This document shows, piece after piece, positions 23,691 to 32,861 of a DNA stretch of 64,000 nucleotides. The notes below the pieces were generated by a model. The model saw only the letters and a list, made by a program, of their open reading frames with translations, was not told where the DNA came from and searched no databases. Position 1 is the stretch's first letter, and every line of letters starts with the position of its first letter. This DNA comes from Enhydrobacter sp. (GTDB lineage: Bacteria; Pseudomonadota; Alphaproteobacteria; Reyranellales; Reyranellaceae): contig CP075528.1 in the NCBI GenBank assembly GCA_025808875.1, positions 930,001-994,000 of the forward strand, read 5' to 3'. The position numbers were made by a program, and so were the translations under genes.

Positions 23691-26600
23691 TCAGTGGAAG
23701 TCGCGACTATGGATGCGCATCTGCGGCCGATCCAGAGCGATCCGGTTGCGGTCGTAGCCCGGCTTCTCGTGGGCGAGCCGCGTGTCGTCGCCGTCGTGCG
23801 GATCGGGTGTGGAGGAGCGCGCCTGGTCGCCGCGGCCCGTCCTAAGCTCGAAGCGGCCGTCGAGATCGGCGATGCGATCGAGGTCGGCCGACCAGTCCCA
23901 CAACCGTTCGGCCACAACGTGGATCACCAGGCCGTCCGTCCCGTCCTTCTGCCGGTCGCGCTGGACCCTGCCGGCGACGCCGAGCAGGCGCGATCCCATG
24001 ACAATGCGGCGATGCGCTTCGAACACCTTGGGCCAGACCACGAGATTGGCGATGCCGAACTCGTCCTCCAAGGTGACGAAGACCACGCCCGAGGCCGTGC
24101 CAGGCCGCTGGCGCACCAGCACCAGCCCCGCCATCTGCAGGAAGTCCCCGGTTCGCGCTTCGCGCACTTTCCTGGAATGCGCCACGCGGCGCTCCGCGAG
24201 CATCGGACGCAGAAGTTCAAGCGGGTGGGCGCGCAGTGACATGGATAGGGTCGAGTAATCGTCGACGACCTGCTCGCCAAGGGTCAGCCGGGGCAGCGTC
24301 ACTTTCGGTTCGAGATCGCGAACGGCCGGGCGCTGATCGAGAAGCGGCAGAGGCGCCTCGGAGAAGGCGCGCACCGCCCACAGCACGTCGCGGCGCGACA
24401 ATCCCATCGAGGCGAAGGCATCGGCTCGTGCCAGAGCCAGGATTTGCCGCTTGCCGAGGCCGCCGCGTCGCCACACGTCGGCCGGGTCGCGATAGGGAGT
24501 CGTGCGCCGCGCGACGAAGCGCTTCATGTCTTCTTCCTTGAGGCCCGCGACCTGATGGAAGCCCAGCCGCAGGGCATGGCGAGCGGCCTCAGTCCCTTCC
24601 AGCGTGCTGTTCCACTCGCTGGCGTTGACGTCGGGCGGGCGCACCTCGACACCATGTTCGCGTGCATCGCGCACGAGCTGGGCCGGCGCATAGAATCCCA
24701 TCGGTTGCGAATTGAGCAACGCGGCGCAGAAGACTTCAGGGTAGTACCATTTCACCCAGGACGAGACGTAGACCAGGATCGCGAAGCTCGCGGCATGGCT
24801 CTCTGGGAAGCCGTACTCGCCGAAGCCCTCGATCTGCTTGAAACAGCGCTCGGCGAATTCCCTCTCGTATTCGTTCTTCACCATCCCGTCGATGAACTCC
24901 TGCTTGAGAGTATGGATGGTTCCCGCCCGACGGAACGTCGCCATGGCGCGCCGCAACTTGTCGGCCTTGGCAGGGCTGAAATCCGCGCAGTCGATGGCGA
25001 TCTGCATCGCCTGTTCCTGGAAGAGCGGCACCCCCTTGGTACGGCCCAGGATCTTTCTCAGCTTGTCGCTGGCGTATTCGATCTCGCCGTCCGGAAGGTC
25101 GCGATTCTTCAGGTAAGGGTGCACCATGCCACCCTGGATCGGACCCGGTCGCACGATCGCCACTTCGACCACGAGGTCGTAGTAGTCCCTGGGCTTGAGC
25201 CGCGGCAGCATCGACATCTGCGCCCGGCTCTCGACCTGGAAGACACCGACCGAATCGGCCTTGCCCAGCATGTCGTAAACCTCGGGGTCGGTTGCAGGCA
25301 TGCCGAGGTCGTGGTCCTCGCCGTAATGCCGCTTGATCAGCGCGAAGCTCTTGCGCAGCGCGGTCAGCATGCCAAGCGCCAGCACGTCGACCTTGTAGAT
25401 ATTGAGGGCGTCGAGATCGTCCTTGTCCCATTCGACGACGGTACGGTCCTCCATGGCGGCGTTCTGGATGGGGATCAGCTCGTCGAGGCGGCCGTCCGTC
25501 AGGACGAAGCCGCCGACATGCTGCGAAAGATGGCGCGGGAAGCCGATCAGGGTTCCCGACAGCTCGAGGGCGAGCATCAGCCGCGGATCGTCGGGATCGA
25601 GGCCTGCCTCCCTGATGTGGCGCAAATCGACTCCGCTGCCGCTGCTGCCCCAGATCGTGTTGGCCATCACGTCCAGCGTGTCGGGCGAGAGGCCGAGCGC
25701 CTTGCCCACGTCACGGATGGCGCTGCGGCTGCGATAGGAGATCACGGTGGCGGCGAGCGCCGCCCGTTCCCGACCTTTCTCGTTGTAGATCCACTGGATG
25801 ATTTCCTCGCGCCGCTCGTGCTCGAAATCGACGTCGATGTCGGGCGGTTCGTTGCGTTCGTTCGACAGGAAGCGCTCGAACAGCGCGTCGCTTTGGTTGG
25901 TGTCGACCTCGGTGATGCGCAGGCAGTAGCAGACCGTGGAGTTCGCGGCCGAGCCGCGGCCCTGGCAGAGAATCCCGAGCTCACGCGACTTCTCGGTGAT
26001 CTCGTGCACGGTCAGGAAGTAGGGCGCGATTCCCTTCTCCTCGATCAGGGCGAACTCCTTCTGGATGTTCCTGACGATCTTTTCGGGAATCTCCTCCGGA
26101 TAGCGAAAGGCCGCGCCCTGCCAGGTGAGTCGCTCGAGTTTCTGCATCGGCGTTTCGCCACCCTCGTACATGACCGGGTATTGATAGGTGAGTTGATCGA
26201 GGGAGAATTGGCACCTCTCGACGATCTCCTGGATGCATGCCAGCGCATGGGGATGCCTGCGAAAGAGGCGGTGCATCTCCTCCGGCGATTTCAGGTGGCG
26301 TTCGGCCGAGGAGAAGCGGCGGAACCCCAGTTCCTCGACGGTGCATTTCAGGCGAATGGCGGTGACGACGTCGTGCAGGGCACGCCGCTCGGGCTCGTGA
26401 TAGTGCACGTCGTTGGTTGCGACCAGCCTCACCCCGGTCTGTGTCGCGAGATTGTCGAGATACGCCAGCCGCCCGGCATCGTTGCCGCGGAACAGCATGG
26501 TGGCGGCGAGATGGCAACGGCCGAGATAGAGATGGGCGAGGTTGCGCAGCCTCTCATGGAAGGCGGGATCCTCGACCCTCCGGGGCGGCAGGACGATGGC

Positions 26601-26987
26601 GAGGATGTCCTCGGCATGTTTCTGGAGATGGGCGAAGGTGAGTGCGCACTCGCCCTTGGCGGCTTCCTTGTTGCCCTCGCTCAGCATGCGCGACAGCCGT
26701 TTGTAGCCGTCGAGAGTCATCGGATAGGCGAGGAGCGAATAACCGTCGAGGGTTTCGATCCGCGCTCCGACCAGCAGCTTGATCCAGTTTTCCCGGGGAA
26801 GGCCGGTCTCCTCGTAGAACTCCTTCACGGCCGTGTAGGCCCGCACGACACCCGCCAGGCTATTACGGTCGGCAATGCCGATCGCGTCATGGCCGAGTTG
26901 GGCGGCCCGATGGACCAGCTCGCCCGGATGCGAGCCGCCGCGCAGGAAGCTGTAATTGGTGGTGACCTGCAGCTCGGCGTATCGCAT
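23691..26987 (-). CDS. dnaE2: Error-prone DNA polymerase DnaE2 (ImuC)
   Basis: 1098 residues, a C-family polymerase alpha subunit shorter than DnaE1. N-terminal PHP domain (MRYAELQVTTNYSFLRGGSHPGELV, IADRNSLAGVVRAY), catalytic aspartates in PPDIDVDFEHERR and the downstream YKVDVLALGML, finger motif FQVESRAQMSMLPRLKPRDYYDLVVEVAIVRPGPIQGGMVHPY, and a C-terminal OB fold. It performs damage-induced mutagenic translesion synthesis with ImuA and ImuB. Starts 6 bases after the imuB stop. Confidence 0.97.
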   Translation of the reverse strand: MRYAELQVTTNYSFLRGGSHPGELVHRAAQLGHDAIGIADRNSLAGVVRAYTAVKEFYEETGLPRENWIKLLVGARIETLDGYSLLAYPMTLDGYKRLSRMLSEGNKEAAKGECALTFAHLQKHAEDILAIVLPPRRVEDPAFHERLRNLAHLYLGRCHLAATMLFRGNDAGRLAYLDNLATQTGVRLVATNDVHYHEPERRALHDVVTAIRLKCTVEELGFRRFSSAERHLKSPEEMHRLFRRHPHALACIQEIVERCQFSLDQLTYQYPVMYEGGETPMQKLERLTWQGAAFRYPEEIPEKIVRNIQKEFALIEEKGIAPYFLTVHEITEKSRELGILCQGRGSAANSTVCYCLRITEVDTNQSDALFERFLSNERNEPPDIDVDFEHERREEIIQWIYNEKGRERAALAATVISYRSRSAIRDVGKALGLSPDTLDVMANTIWGSSGSGVDLRHIREAGLDPDDPRLMLALELSGTLIGFPRHLSQHVGGFVLTDGRLDELIPIQNAAMEDRTVVEWDKDDLDALNIYKVDVLALGMLTALRKSFALIKRHYGEDHDLGMPATDPEVYDMLGKADSVGVFQVESRAQMSMLPRLKPRDYYDLVVEVAIVRPGPIQGGMVHPYLKNRDLPDGEIEYASDKLRKILGRTKGVPLFQEQAMQIAIDCADFSPAKADKLRRAMATFRRAGTIHTLKQEFIDGMVKNEYEREFAERCFKQIEGFGEYGFPESHAASFAILVYVSSWVKWYYPEVFCAALLNSQPMGFYAPAQLVRDAREHGVEVRPPDVNASEWNSTLEGTEAARHALRLGFHQVAGLKEEDMKRFVARRTTPYRDPADVWRRGGLGKRQILALARADAFASMGLSRRDVLWAVRAFSEAPLPLLDQRPAVRDLEPKVTLPRLTLGEQVVDDYSTLSMSLRAHPLELLRPMLAERRVAHSRKVREARTGDFLQMAGLVLVRQRPGTASGVVFVTLEDEFGIANLVVWPKVFEAHRRIVMGSRLLGVAGRVQRDRQKDGTDGLVIHVVAERLWDWSADLDRIADLDGRFELRTGRGDQARSSTPDPHDGDDTRLAHEKPGYDRNRIALDRPQMRIHSRDFH

Positions 26988-26993
26988 GAGGGG

Positions 26994-28625
26994 TCACGCG
27001 CAAAAGCCGTGGAGGAACCATTTGGTGGCGTTGTGGCTGCCGTCTCGGAACAGCCAGAAGCGGCTGCCGTCAGTGTCCTCGACTCGGTAATAGTCGCGCA
27101 CCGGCGGCACGATGTTGGCCGGCATCATCCTGCCATTGGGTCGCGGCCGCCACCATTCGTCGGCAACGCGCTCCGGTCCCTCGGCTCGCACGATCCGATG
27201 GACGTGGCGGCGCCATTGGAACTGGCGCGGCGGCTCGTCGGGCATCTGGGCGGTGACATCGACCGGTTCGGGGCGCTGTAGCAGTCGCGTCGGGCGCGTG
27301 CCTTTCATCGAGGCCAGCCTCGCCCAGGCGCCTTCCGCCACCGGCGTCGCGAAGGGCACGCGGATTTGCGTGCGATCCGGCAGGTGGCTGTCGCGTGGCG
27401 CAAGCCGCACCACGTTCTCCGCACCGAGCCGCAAAGCCAGCCGGTCGGCGAGGTCGATGGTGCCGTCCTCGGCCCACGACGGGCGTGCCGGCGTGCCTGT
27501 TTCGGGCAGATGGTCCTGCGACCCGGTCCATTCCTCGACCTCGGGTGCCGACAGGATCATCAGCTCGATTCCGAACCCTGGATCGAGCTCGCCGAGCCTT
27601 TCCCCGAGGAGCTTCGTCAGCCCGGGATTGTCGCGGTTGGGCCGGCTGGTGCCGATTGCCGTGCGATCGACCGAACCGTCGACACGATAGAGCGCAAGCT
27701 CGAGCTTGCGGGCGCCGACGCTCGCCCGCTCGAATTGAACGCAGAGCGCGGCGATCAGGCGGCCGGTGGCGGCGGCGATATCCTCGGTCCGGCCGATCGG
27801 TTCGGCGAAGGACAGGCGCGACCGGAAGGCCGGCGGCATACGGCGCGGCTCGACCGGTTCGTCGATCCGTCCCAGTGCCTGATCGAGACGCATGAGCGGC
27901 TGCTCGCCGAAGCGGCGCGACAACGGTGCGCGCGGCAGCGGGTAGAGATCGCCGATGCGGCGCAGGCCGAGCTTCAGAAAGGTTTCGAGGATCGGCAGAT
28001 CGAGCCGCAACGCATCGACGGGCAGGGAGGCGAGTGCATCGCGCTGTCCGCCGATCGAGCAGAAGAGATCGGCGTGCTTCGCGGCGTGGCGTGCCAATGC
28101 CCAGGCCGCGCCTGCGGTATCGGCAATTGCGGCGCGGCAGGTGAAGCCGTGGTTCGAGAGACGCTGCATGAGATCGGCCAGCAGCCTGCGCTCGCCCGCT
28201 TCCCCTTCTCCATGGAGATGGCCGCAGCCGGTGACGTCGAGGAACAGGCCGGCATCGCCGCCGAAGCCGCCGGCACTGCAGATTTGCGAGGCGTTTTCTT
28301 CGGCCTGTGCCGCGCCCAGCGGATCGATCGCGACCCAGGGCGTGTAGCGGTCGCACCAGCTGGCGATGCTTTCGAGCAGCGCGCGATCGGCTTCGCGCTC
28401 GACTTCCGTCGTGACGAGATCGGGCAGGAGGGCGCGGGCATCGGCCAGCCGCATGTGCACGCGCAGACCGGCGGCACGGGCATGGGCATTTACGGAAGCG
28501 AGGCGCGGGCAGCTTTCGCGCCAGGCAGTGGTTGCGGCGGCCCTATCCCGCCAGTCTGTCCGTCCAGTGCGTCCCAGGCGATCCATGGCGAGCTTGGGGA
28601 ACCACAGCGAGATGATGCGTTTCAT
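26994..28625 (-). CDS. imuB: ImuB, Y-family polymerase-like protein
   Basis: 543 residues of Y-family fold. It begins MKRIISLWFPKLAMDRLGR and contains DVTGCGHLHGEGEAGERRLL, the ImuB counterpart of the catalytic region, where the acidic pair of active Y-polymerases is missing; it acts as an adaptor that recruits DnaE2 to the sliding clamp. Start at 28625 within the imuA 3' end (83-base overlap) with GGAG-like sequence upstream. Lies between imuA and dnaE2. Confidence 0.93.
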   Translation of the reverse strand: MKRIISLWFPKLAMDRLGRTGRTDWRDRAAATTAWRESCPRLASVNAHARAAGLRVHMRLADARALLPDLVTTEVEREADRALLESIASWCDRYTPWVAIDPLGAAQAEENASQICSAGGFGGDAGLFLDVTGCGHLHGEGEAGERRLLADLMQRLSNHGFTCRAAIADTAGAAWALARHAAKHADLFCSIGGQRDALASLPVDALRLDLPILETFLKLGLRRIGDLYPLPRAPLSRRFGEQPLMRLDQALGRIDEPVEPRRMPPAFRSRLSFAEPIGRTEDIAAATGRLIAALCVQFERASVGARKLELALYRVDGSVDRTAIGTSRPNRDNPGLTKLLGERLGELDPGFGIELMILSAPEVEEWTGSQDHLPETGTPARPSWAEDGTIDLADRLALRLGAENVVRLAPRDSHLPDRTQIRVPFATPVAEGAWARLASMKGTRPTRLLQRPEPVDVTAQMPDEPPRQFQWRRHVHRIVRAEGPERVADEWWRPRPNGRMMPANIVPPVRDYYRVEDTDGSRFWLFRDGSHNATKWFLHGFCA

Positions 28626-29373
28626 TGTTCCACTCCAGGAGCCAGGACGGCATTTCCTCGACCGATGGCATGCCGAAGCGATTGCGTCGGAGCTCAACCT
28701 GCCAGCGCGCCGCTCCCACGGCTTCGTGACCTGGTATTTCGGGCGATGGCGCCGAAGCCACGCGCCAGCGCGTGGCGCACATGCCTTGTGGCGGCGCGGG
28801 CTCGGGCCTGAGCAGCAGGGCGGAGATGCCGCTCTTTTCGGCAGCGAGCGACAGCCGGCGCCCGGCGGTCGGGTCCGCGGCGCGCGTTTCTCCCAAAACG
28901 ACGGCGATGCCCGGGCAGCGCAGCCCTTCCTCCATCGCCCAGAAGAGATCGTCGTCGCGCCGTGCCGTGACCATCAGGAGCCGCGCCGGATCGAACCAGT
29001 TGGCGAGCGTCGGCGCATAGGGTGACGCGTCGAATGCTCCCGATGCCCGTCGGCACCACAGTAGCGTACCGCTTCCGAAGCGGCCCATCAGGAAGGCGGC
29101 AAAGCCGAGGGCGGCGCCGTCATGTGCGGCCACGCGACCCGATGGGCCGGGGCCGGCCTCGATCTCGTGCAGCGCGCCGGTCGGCATCCCGCCGCCCGGC
29201 AGCAGGGTGTCGATCTGCGGCACGCCGAGTGGGATGGCATCGCGGCCGGCCCGCGCCGCACTGTTCGTCCGTTCCAGCCGGCGGACCTGCTCGCGCAGCG
29301 TCGACAGGGCAAGCGCCCCCCTGTCGTTGGCGACAGGGGGAGCGAAAGTGCTTGGGGAAATGACGGGCATCAT
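28543..29373 (-). CDS. imuA: ImuA, RecA-like mutasome accessory protein
   Basis: 276 residues. After STLREQVRRLERTN comes IPLGVPQIDTLLPGGGMPTGALHEIEAG, the RecA/SulA-like core entry, and GFAAFLMGRFGSGTLLWCRR. The C-terminus ends with VELRRNRFGMPSVEEMPSW. ImuA binds RecA and ImuB in the damage-induced mutasome. First gene of the operon; its start has two consecutive ATGs (29373 and 29370). Controlled by a LexA-blocked promoter just upstream (29403-29444). Confidence 0.92.
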   Translation of the reverse strand: MMPVISPSTFAPPVANDRGALALSTLREQVRRLERTNSAARAGRDAIPLGVPQIDTLLPGGGMPTGALHEIEAGPGPSGRVAAHDGAALGFAAFLMGRFGSGTLLWCRRASGAFDASPYAPTLANWFDPARLLMVTARRDDDLFWAMEEGLRCPGIAVVLGETRAADPTAGRRLSLAAEKSGISALLLRPEPAPPQGMCATRWRVASAPSPEIPGHEAVGAARWQVELRRNRFGMPSVEEMPSWLLEWNNETHHLAVVPQARHGSPGTHWTDRLAG

Positions 29374-29402
29374 CCCCTCGAAAACTCTCTGCGGTTTTTG
29401 AT

Positions 29403-29444
29403 GTTCCTGCTTTGTTCTTAACGGAACAGGCCGCTGGGAGTCAA
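29403..29444 (-). promoter_or_regulatory. SOS promoter of imuA-imuB-dnaE2 with LexA box
   Basis: Minus strand: -35 TTGACT (29444-29439), 17-base spacer, -10 TTAAGA (29421-29416). The LexA box, GTTC (29403-29406), seven bases, GTTC (29414-29417) on the plus strand, is the direct-repeat form known from alphaproteobacteria and begins inside the -10 hexamer, so bound LexA would cover the start region. The distance from box to the imuA ATG is 29 bases. Confidence 0.85.
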
Positions 29445-29486
29445 TCGAGCATCGCGTTTTTCCCCGCCATCACAATATCTTGCGGG

Positions 29487-29639
29487 TTATCGTCCCCACA
29501 TATGCCACGACTCGCGGCCATCCAACCGATCGTTCCGCTTGAACAACGACAGCAACCGGCTGACCAGGGCGCAGACGAGGCTGAGCCCGACATAGACGAG
29601 CGCCACGACGATCACGTCGATCAGGGTGATGCCACTCAT
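29487..29639 (-). CDS. Small single-span membrane peptide
   Basis: 50 residues, MSGITLIDVIVVALVYVGLSLVCALVSRLLSLF followed by a charged tail KRNDRLDGRESWHMWGR. One transmembrane helix is evident. GGAGG sits five bases before the ATG, which is preferred to a longer in-frame start. It is divergent from the Crp-family regulator and lies upstream of the SOS promoter. No family recognised. Confidence 0.5.
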   Translation of the reverse strand: MSGITLIDVIVVALVYVGLSLVCALVSRLLSLFKRNDRLDGRESWHMWGR

Positions 29640-29781
29640 GTACCCCTCCATGTTCGTCCCCAAACCCTTGCTTCCCCCAAGGTTCACGGCATCCTCGACG
29701 ACGCGAACAGTGGGCGCGCCGTCCGGCGGGCACAGTGGCATTTCGCACAAAGCCAAAAAGAAGGGCGTATAGTCCGCGCCC

Positions 29782-30480
29782 ATGCCGGCTTCTCTCTCTT
29801 CGACGCAGGCGCGCCTGCGCGTGATCTCGCTGTTCGAGGAGCTGGGCGATGCCGACCTGTCGGCCATCGCCGCGAACTGCACTACCCGAACCTACGAGAA
29901 GGGCGCCCAGATCTTCGGCGACAAGGACAGCTCGACCGACGTCTTCTTCATTCTCGACGGCGTGGTGCGCGCCAACACCATCAGTCCGGAGGGGCGGGAG
30001 GTCATCTACTCGGAGATCGGCACCGGCGCGATCTTCGGCGAATTCTCGGCGGTCGACGGCCTGCCGCGCTCGACCGCGGTGTTCGCCGTCACCGATTGCA
30101 CCGTCGCCAAGATGACATCGAGGAAGTTCTTCGAGCTGCTGCGCGCCAACGGCGCGGTTTCAGCGCGGCTGGTCGAATTGCTGGTCGCCAAGATCCGCGC
30201 CATGTCGGAGCGCGTGTTCGAGGTGAGCGCCCTCTCGGTGCGCGAGCGCCTGCGCCGCGAGCTGTTGCGCCTCGCCACCGATGGCCGTCGCCAGGGCAAG
30301 ATGATCGTCATCAAGCCCGCGCCGACGCACTATGAGATCGCTGCCCGTATCGGCTCGCATCGCGAGGCCGTGACACGCGAGTTCAACCGGCTGGAGACCG
30401 AGGCCCTGCTCGAAGTGAGCCGCCGTCAGATCAGCATCCTCGACGTCGAGAAGCTGCGTCGGCCCGACGGCGGGGGCTGA
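29782..30480 (+). CDS. Crp/Fnr family transcriptional regulator
   Basis: 232 residues: cyclic-nucleotide-binding-like jelly roll (about 15-130, with GAIFGEFSAVDGLPRSTAVFA as the phosphate-binding-cassette region), a dimer helix, and a C-terminal winged helix-turn-helix THYEIAARIGSHREAVTREFNRLE. The recognition helix HREAVTR keeps the Arg-Glu and Arg contacts of CRP. No N-terminal Cys cluster, so not an FNR-type oxygen sensor. No ribosome-binding site; TATAGT (29768-29773) eight bases before the ATG suggests a leaderless message. Confidence 0.88.
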   Translation: MPASLSSTQARLRVISLFEELGDADLSAIAANCTTRTYEKGAQIFGDKDSSTDVFFILDGVVRANTISPEGREVIYSEIGTGAIFGEFSAVDGLPRSTAVFAVTDCTVAKMTSRKFFELLRANGAVSARLVELLVAKIRAMSERVFEVSALSVRERLRRELLRLATDGRRQGKMIVIKPAPTHYEIAARIGSHREAVTREFNRLETEALLEVSRRQISILDVEKLRRPDGGG

Positions 30481-30501
30481 GATCGCGCCGGCGGGGCGCG
30501 C

Positions 30502-31878
30502 CTATCGTCCGGTCATGGCGCCGAGGATCCGCACATCCGGCAGGCCCTCCAGCCGATCGACCAGGTCGATCAGCTGCGGCGCCCGGTCCGGCGGCAATGG
30601 GTCTGCGGCGAATTCCAGGCAGCGACGGAACTTGGCCAGATGCTGGTCGCGTGTCAGGGCGCGCGCCGGATGGGCGAGCATCGTCTCGCATGACCAGGCG
30701 TGTTGCGTGCCGTCCCGCAGCCGCACGACGACGCGCTGCGGCGCCAGGGCGTTGGGATCGGGATTGCCGTCGCTGGACACGCGGACCCGGCGCGCGATGT
30801 CGTGCGTTGCCGGATCGGTGAGCGCGGCTCCGCGGAAATCCATGAGGTCGAGCCTGCCGTTCTGCAGCACCTTGGCGACGCCGAACGCCAGGCAGAGTCG
30901 CAGGTAGCTCGCGACGGCATCGGGCCGTGGCGGCCGGCCGACCAGGCGCACGATCAGCGGCGGCGCCGACACCTCGACTGCGGCAACGTCGTCCGCGGCG
31001 AAGCCATGGCGCTGCTGCAGGACGTGGACGCCTTCGATGCCGCCGTGAGTGGCTCGTCCGGCCGGGAACGGCTTGTGGCTGAACTCGACGATGCGCCAAT
31101 CCCGGCCCAGCCCATCCAGGATCGGCTCGAGCGCGAAGTCGCCCTCGAACAGCGGCAGGTAGCCGAAGGCGCCCTCGAACACGCCCTGGGCTGCGGCAAA
31201 ATCCAGGTGGGCCAGGGCGCAGGATTGGAGCGCGGCGCGCGCATTGAAGGCGAGTTGCACCGGCAGAATGGGACTGCCCTCGACATGCGCCTGCATGGTG
31301 CCGCTCGCCTGGGCGAGCTGCCAGGCGAAGGCGCGCTGCAGGGCGGCGCGGTCGAGGCCGAGCAGGCGGGCGGCCGCCGCGGTCGCGCCGAAGCCGCCAG
31401 CCGTGCCGGGCCTGAAGAAGCGAAAACCGGAACGCGAGGCCAGCCCAAGGCCGGCCGCGATGTCGACGCCGACCGCGATGGCGGTGATCAGCTCGGCGCC
31501 GCTGGCGCCTCCGGCCAGCTCGGTCGCGGCCAATGCGGCGGGCAGCGCGGTGGCCATGGCATGCACCACTGCACCCTCGTGCAGGCCGTCGAATTCCTGG
31601 TTGTGCATCTGCCAGACGTTCAGCAGGGTCGCGGCGGGTGCCGACAGGCACCGCGAACGGCCCCAGACGGGAACGGCGGCAGCGGGCAGGGCCGGCTCAC
31701 CCCATGCGGCGGCGACGTGCAGAAGGTTCTCGGCGCCCTCCACGGACGAGCCGGCGATGCCGACCCCGAGGCTGTCGAGGATGAATGTCTTGGCGCGCTC
31801 GACGGCGGCCGGCGGAAGGTCGGAAAAGCGCGTGCCGAGGGCATGCTCGGCGAAGCGGGCGGCGACGGGGTCAGGCAT
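30502..31878 (-). CDS. MmgE/PrpD family protein
   Basis: 458 residues with the MmgE/PrpD architecture: helical N-terminus (ERAKTFILDSLGVGIAGSS), EFDGLHEGAVVHAMATALPAALAATE, SRSGFRFFRPGTAGGFGATAAAARLLGL and KPFPAGRATHGGIEG. Members include 2-methylcitrate dehydratase and cis-aconitate decarboxylase; substrate not assigned. The ATG at 31878 is preferred over that at 31887 because TAGAAT lies seven bases before it and there is no ribosome-binding site. Convergent with the Crp-family gene. Confidence 0.85.
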   Translation of the reverse strand: MPDPVAARFAEHALGTRFSDLPPAAVERAKTFILDSLGVGIAGSSVEGAENLLHVAAAWGEPALPAAAVPVWGRSRCLSAPAATLLNVWQMHNQEFDGLHEGAVVHAMATALPAALAATELAGGASGAELITAIAVGVDIAAGLGLASRSGFRFFRPGTAGGFGATAAAARLLGLDRAALQRAFAWQLAQASGTMQAHVEGSPILPVQLAFNARAALQSCALAHLDFAAAQGVFEGAFGYLPLFEGDFALEPILDGLGRDWRIVEFSHKPFPAGRATHGGIEGVHVLQQRHGFAADDVAAVEVSAPPLIVRLVGRPPRPDAVASYLRLCLAFGVAKVLQNGRLDLMDFRGAALTDPATHDIARRVRVSSDGNPDPNALAPQRVVVRLRDGTQHAWSCETMLAHPARALTRDQHLAKFRRCLEFAADPLPPDRAPQLIDLVDRLEGLPDVRILGAMTGR

Positions 31879-31985
31879 GCCGGCCATTCTACCTCATGGT
31901 CGGATATCCCGGGGCACCCGGCACGGCGCTTGCGAGTCGACGGAAGACCGACGCATCATCGTCCGGCTTGCGAGGGAGGTGCCGC

Positions 31986-32822
31986 GTGTCCTGCCGCGTT
32001 CCGTTGATGGCTCTGCTCATCGTCGCCCTCGCCGCGCTGGGCGGACCCGCGCTGGCGCGTTGCTCGAAGAACCTGGTCGACAGGGTGCTGCCGCCCGGCG
32101 TGCAGCTCGCCTCGCTGGACGGGCTCCGGTTCGTGAGCGCCGATTCGCCCAATCGCGCCAACATCACCTTCCTCGGTCACGCCAGCTACCAGATCGACAC
32201 ACCGCAGGGCGTGCGTGCCATCACCGACTACAATGGCGTCAACGGTTTCGGGCGCCGGCCCGACATCGTCACCATGAACAACGCGCACACCACGCACTTC
32301 ACCGACGAACCGGAGGAGGGCATCACCTACGTCCTGCGCGGCTGGCCGAGCAAGCCCGGCGAGACCGAGGCGAACCACGACATCCAGCTCAAGGACATGA
32401 AGGTGTGGAATGTGCCGACCAACGCCCGCGACTGGGGCGGCGGCGGGGCGCGCATCAACGGCAACTCGATCTTCATCTATGCCATCGGCGAGCTCTGCAT
32501 CGCCCATCTCGGCCACCTGCATCATCGTCTCACGCGCGACCATCTCGACGAGCTCGGCCGCATCGACGTGCTGATGGTGCCGATCGACGGCTCCTTCACC
32601 ATGGGCCAGCCGCTGATGGTCGAGGTCATTCGCCAGATCCAGCCCAGCATCGTCCTGCCGATGCACTACTGGGGTCGTCACCAGCTCGAGCGTTTCCTGG
32701 GCCTCGCCTCCGAACTCGACGCCGACGTGGTGTGGCCCGACAAGCGCACCATGGAGGTGGCGCGCGAGGCGCTGCCGCAAAAGCTCACCATCATGCCTCT
32801 CGGCGGCGATGGCGGCGACTGA
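31986..32822 (+). CDS. UlaG-like metallo-beta-lactamase-fold hydrolase, exported
   Basis: 278 residues with an N-terminal signal MSCRVPLMALLIVALAALGGPALARC. The fold is shown by ANITFLGHASYQIDTPQGVRAITDYNG, NNAHTTHFTD (metal His pair, without the classic HxHxDH spacing), IAHLGHLHH and PMHYWGRHQ. GTG start with GGGAGG six bases upstream. Divergent from the MmgE/PrpD gene. Reaction unknown; related proteins are lactonases or phosphodiesterases. Confidence 0.78.
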   Translation: MSCRVPLMALLIVALAALGGPALARCSKNLVDRVLPPGVQLASLDGLRFVSADSPNRANITFLGHASYQIDTPQGVRAITDYNGVNGFGRRPDIVTMNNAHTTHFTDEPEEGITYVLRGWPSKPGETEANHDIQLKDMKVWNVPTNARDWGGGGARINGNSIFIYAIGELCIAHLGHLHHRLTRDHLDELGRIDVLMVPIDGSFTMGQPLMVEVIRQIQPSIVLPMHYWGRHQLERFLGLASELDADVVWPDKRTMEVAREALPQKLTIMPLGGDGGD

Positions 32823-32861
32823 AACGGCGCGGCGAATCTCGCCTGCCCCCGGTTCGGCTCC

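Noticed and set aside
24444..27281. Very long open frame on the plus strand opposite dnaE2
   Set aside because: It mirrors the dnaE2 gene, whose motifs are intact; the antisense product has no recognisable domain and reflects high third-position GC.
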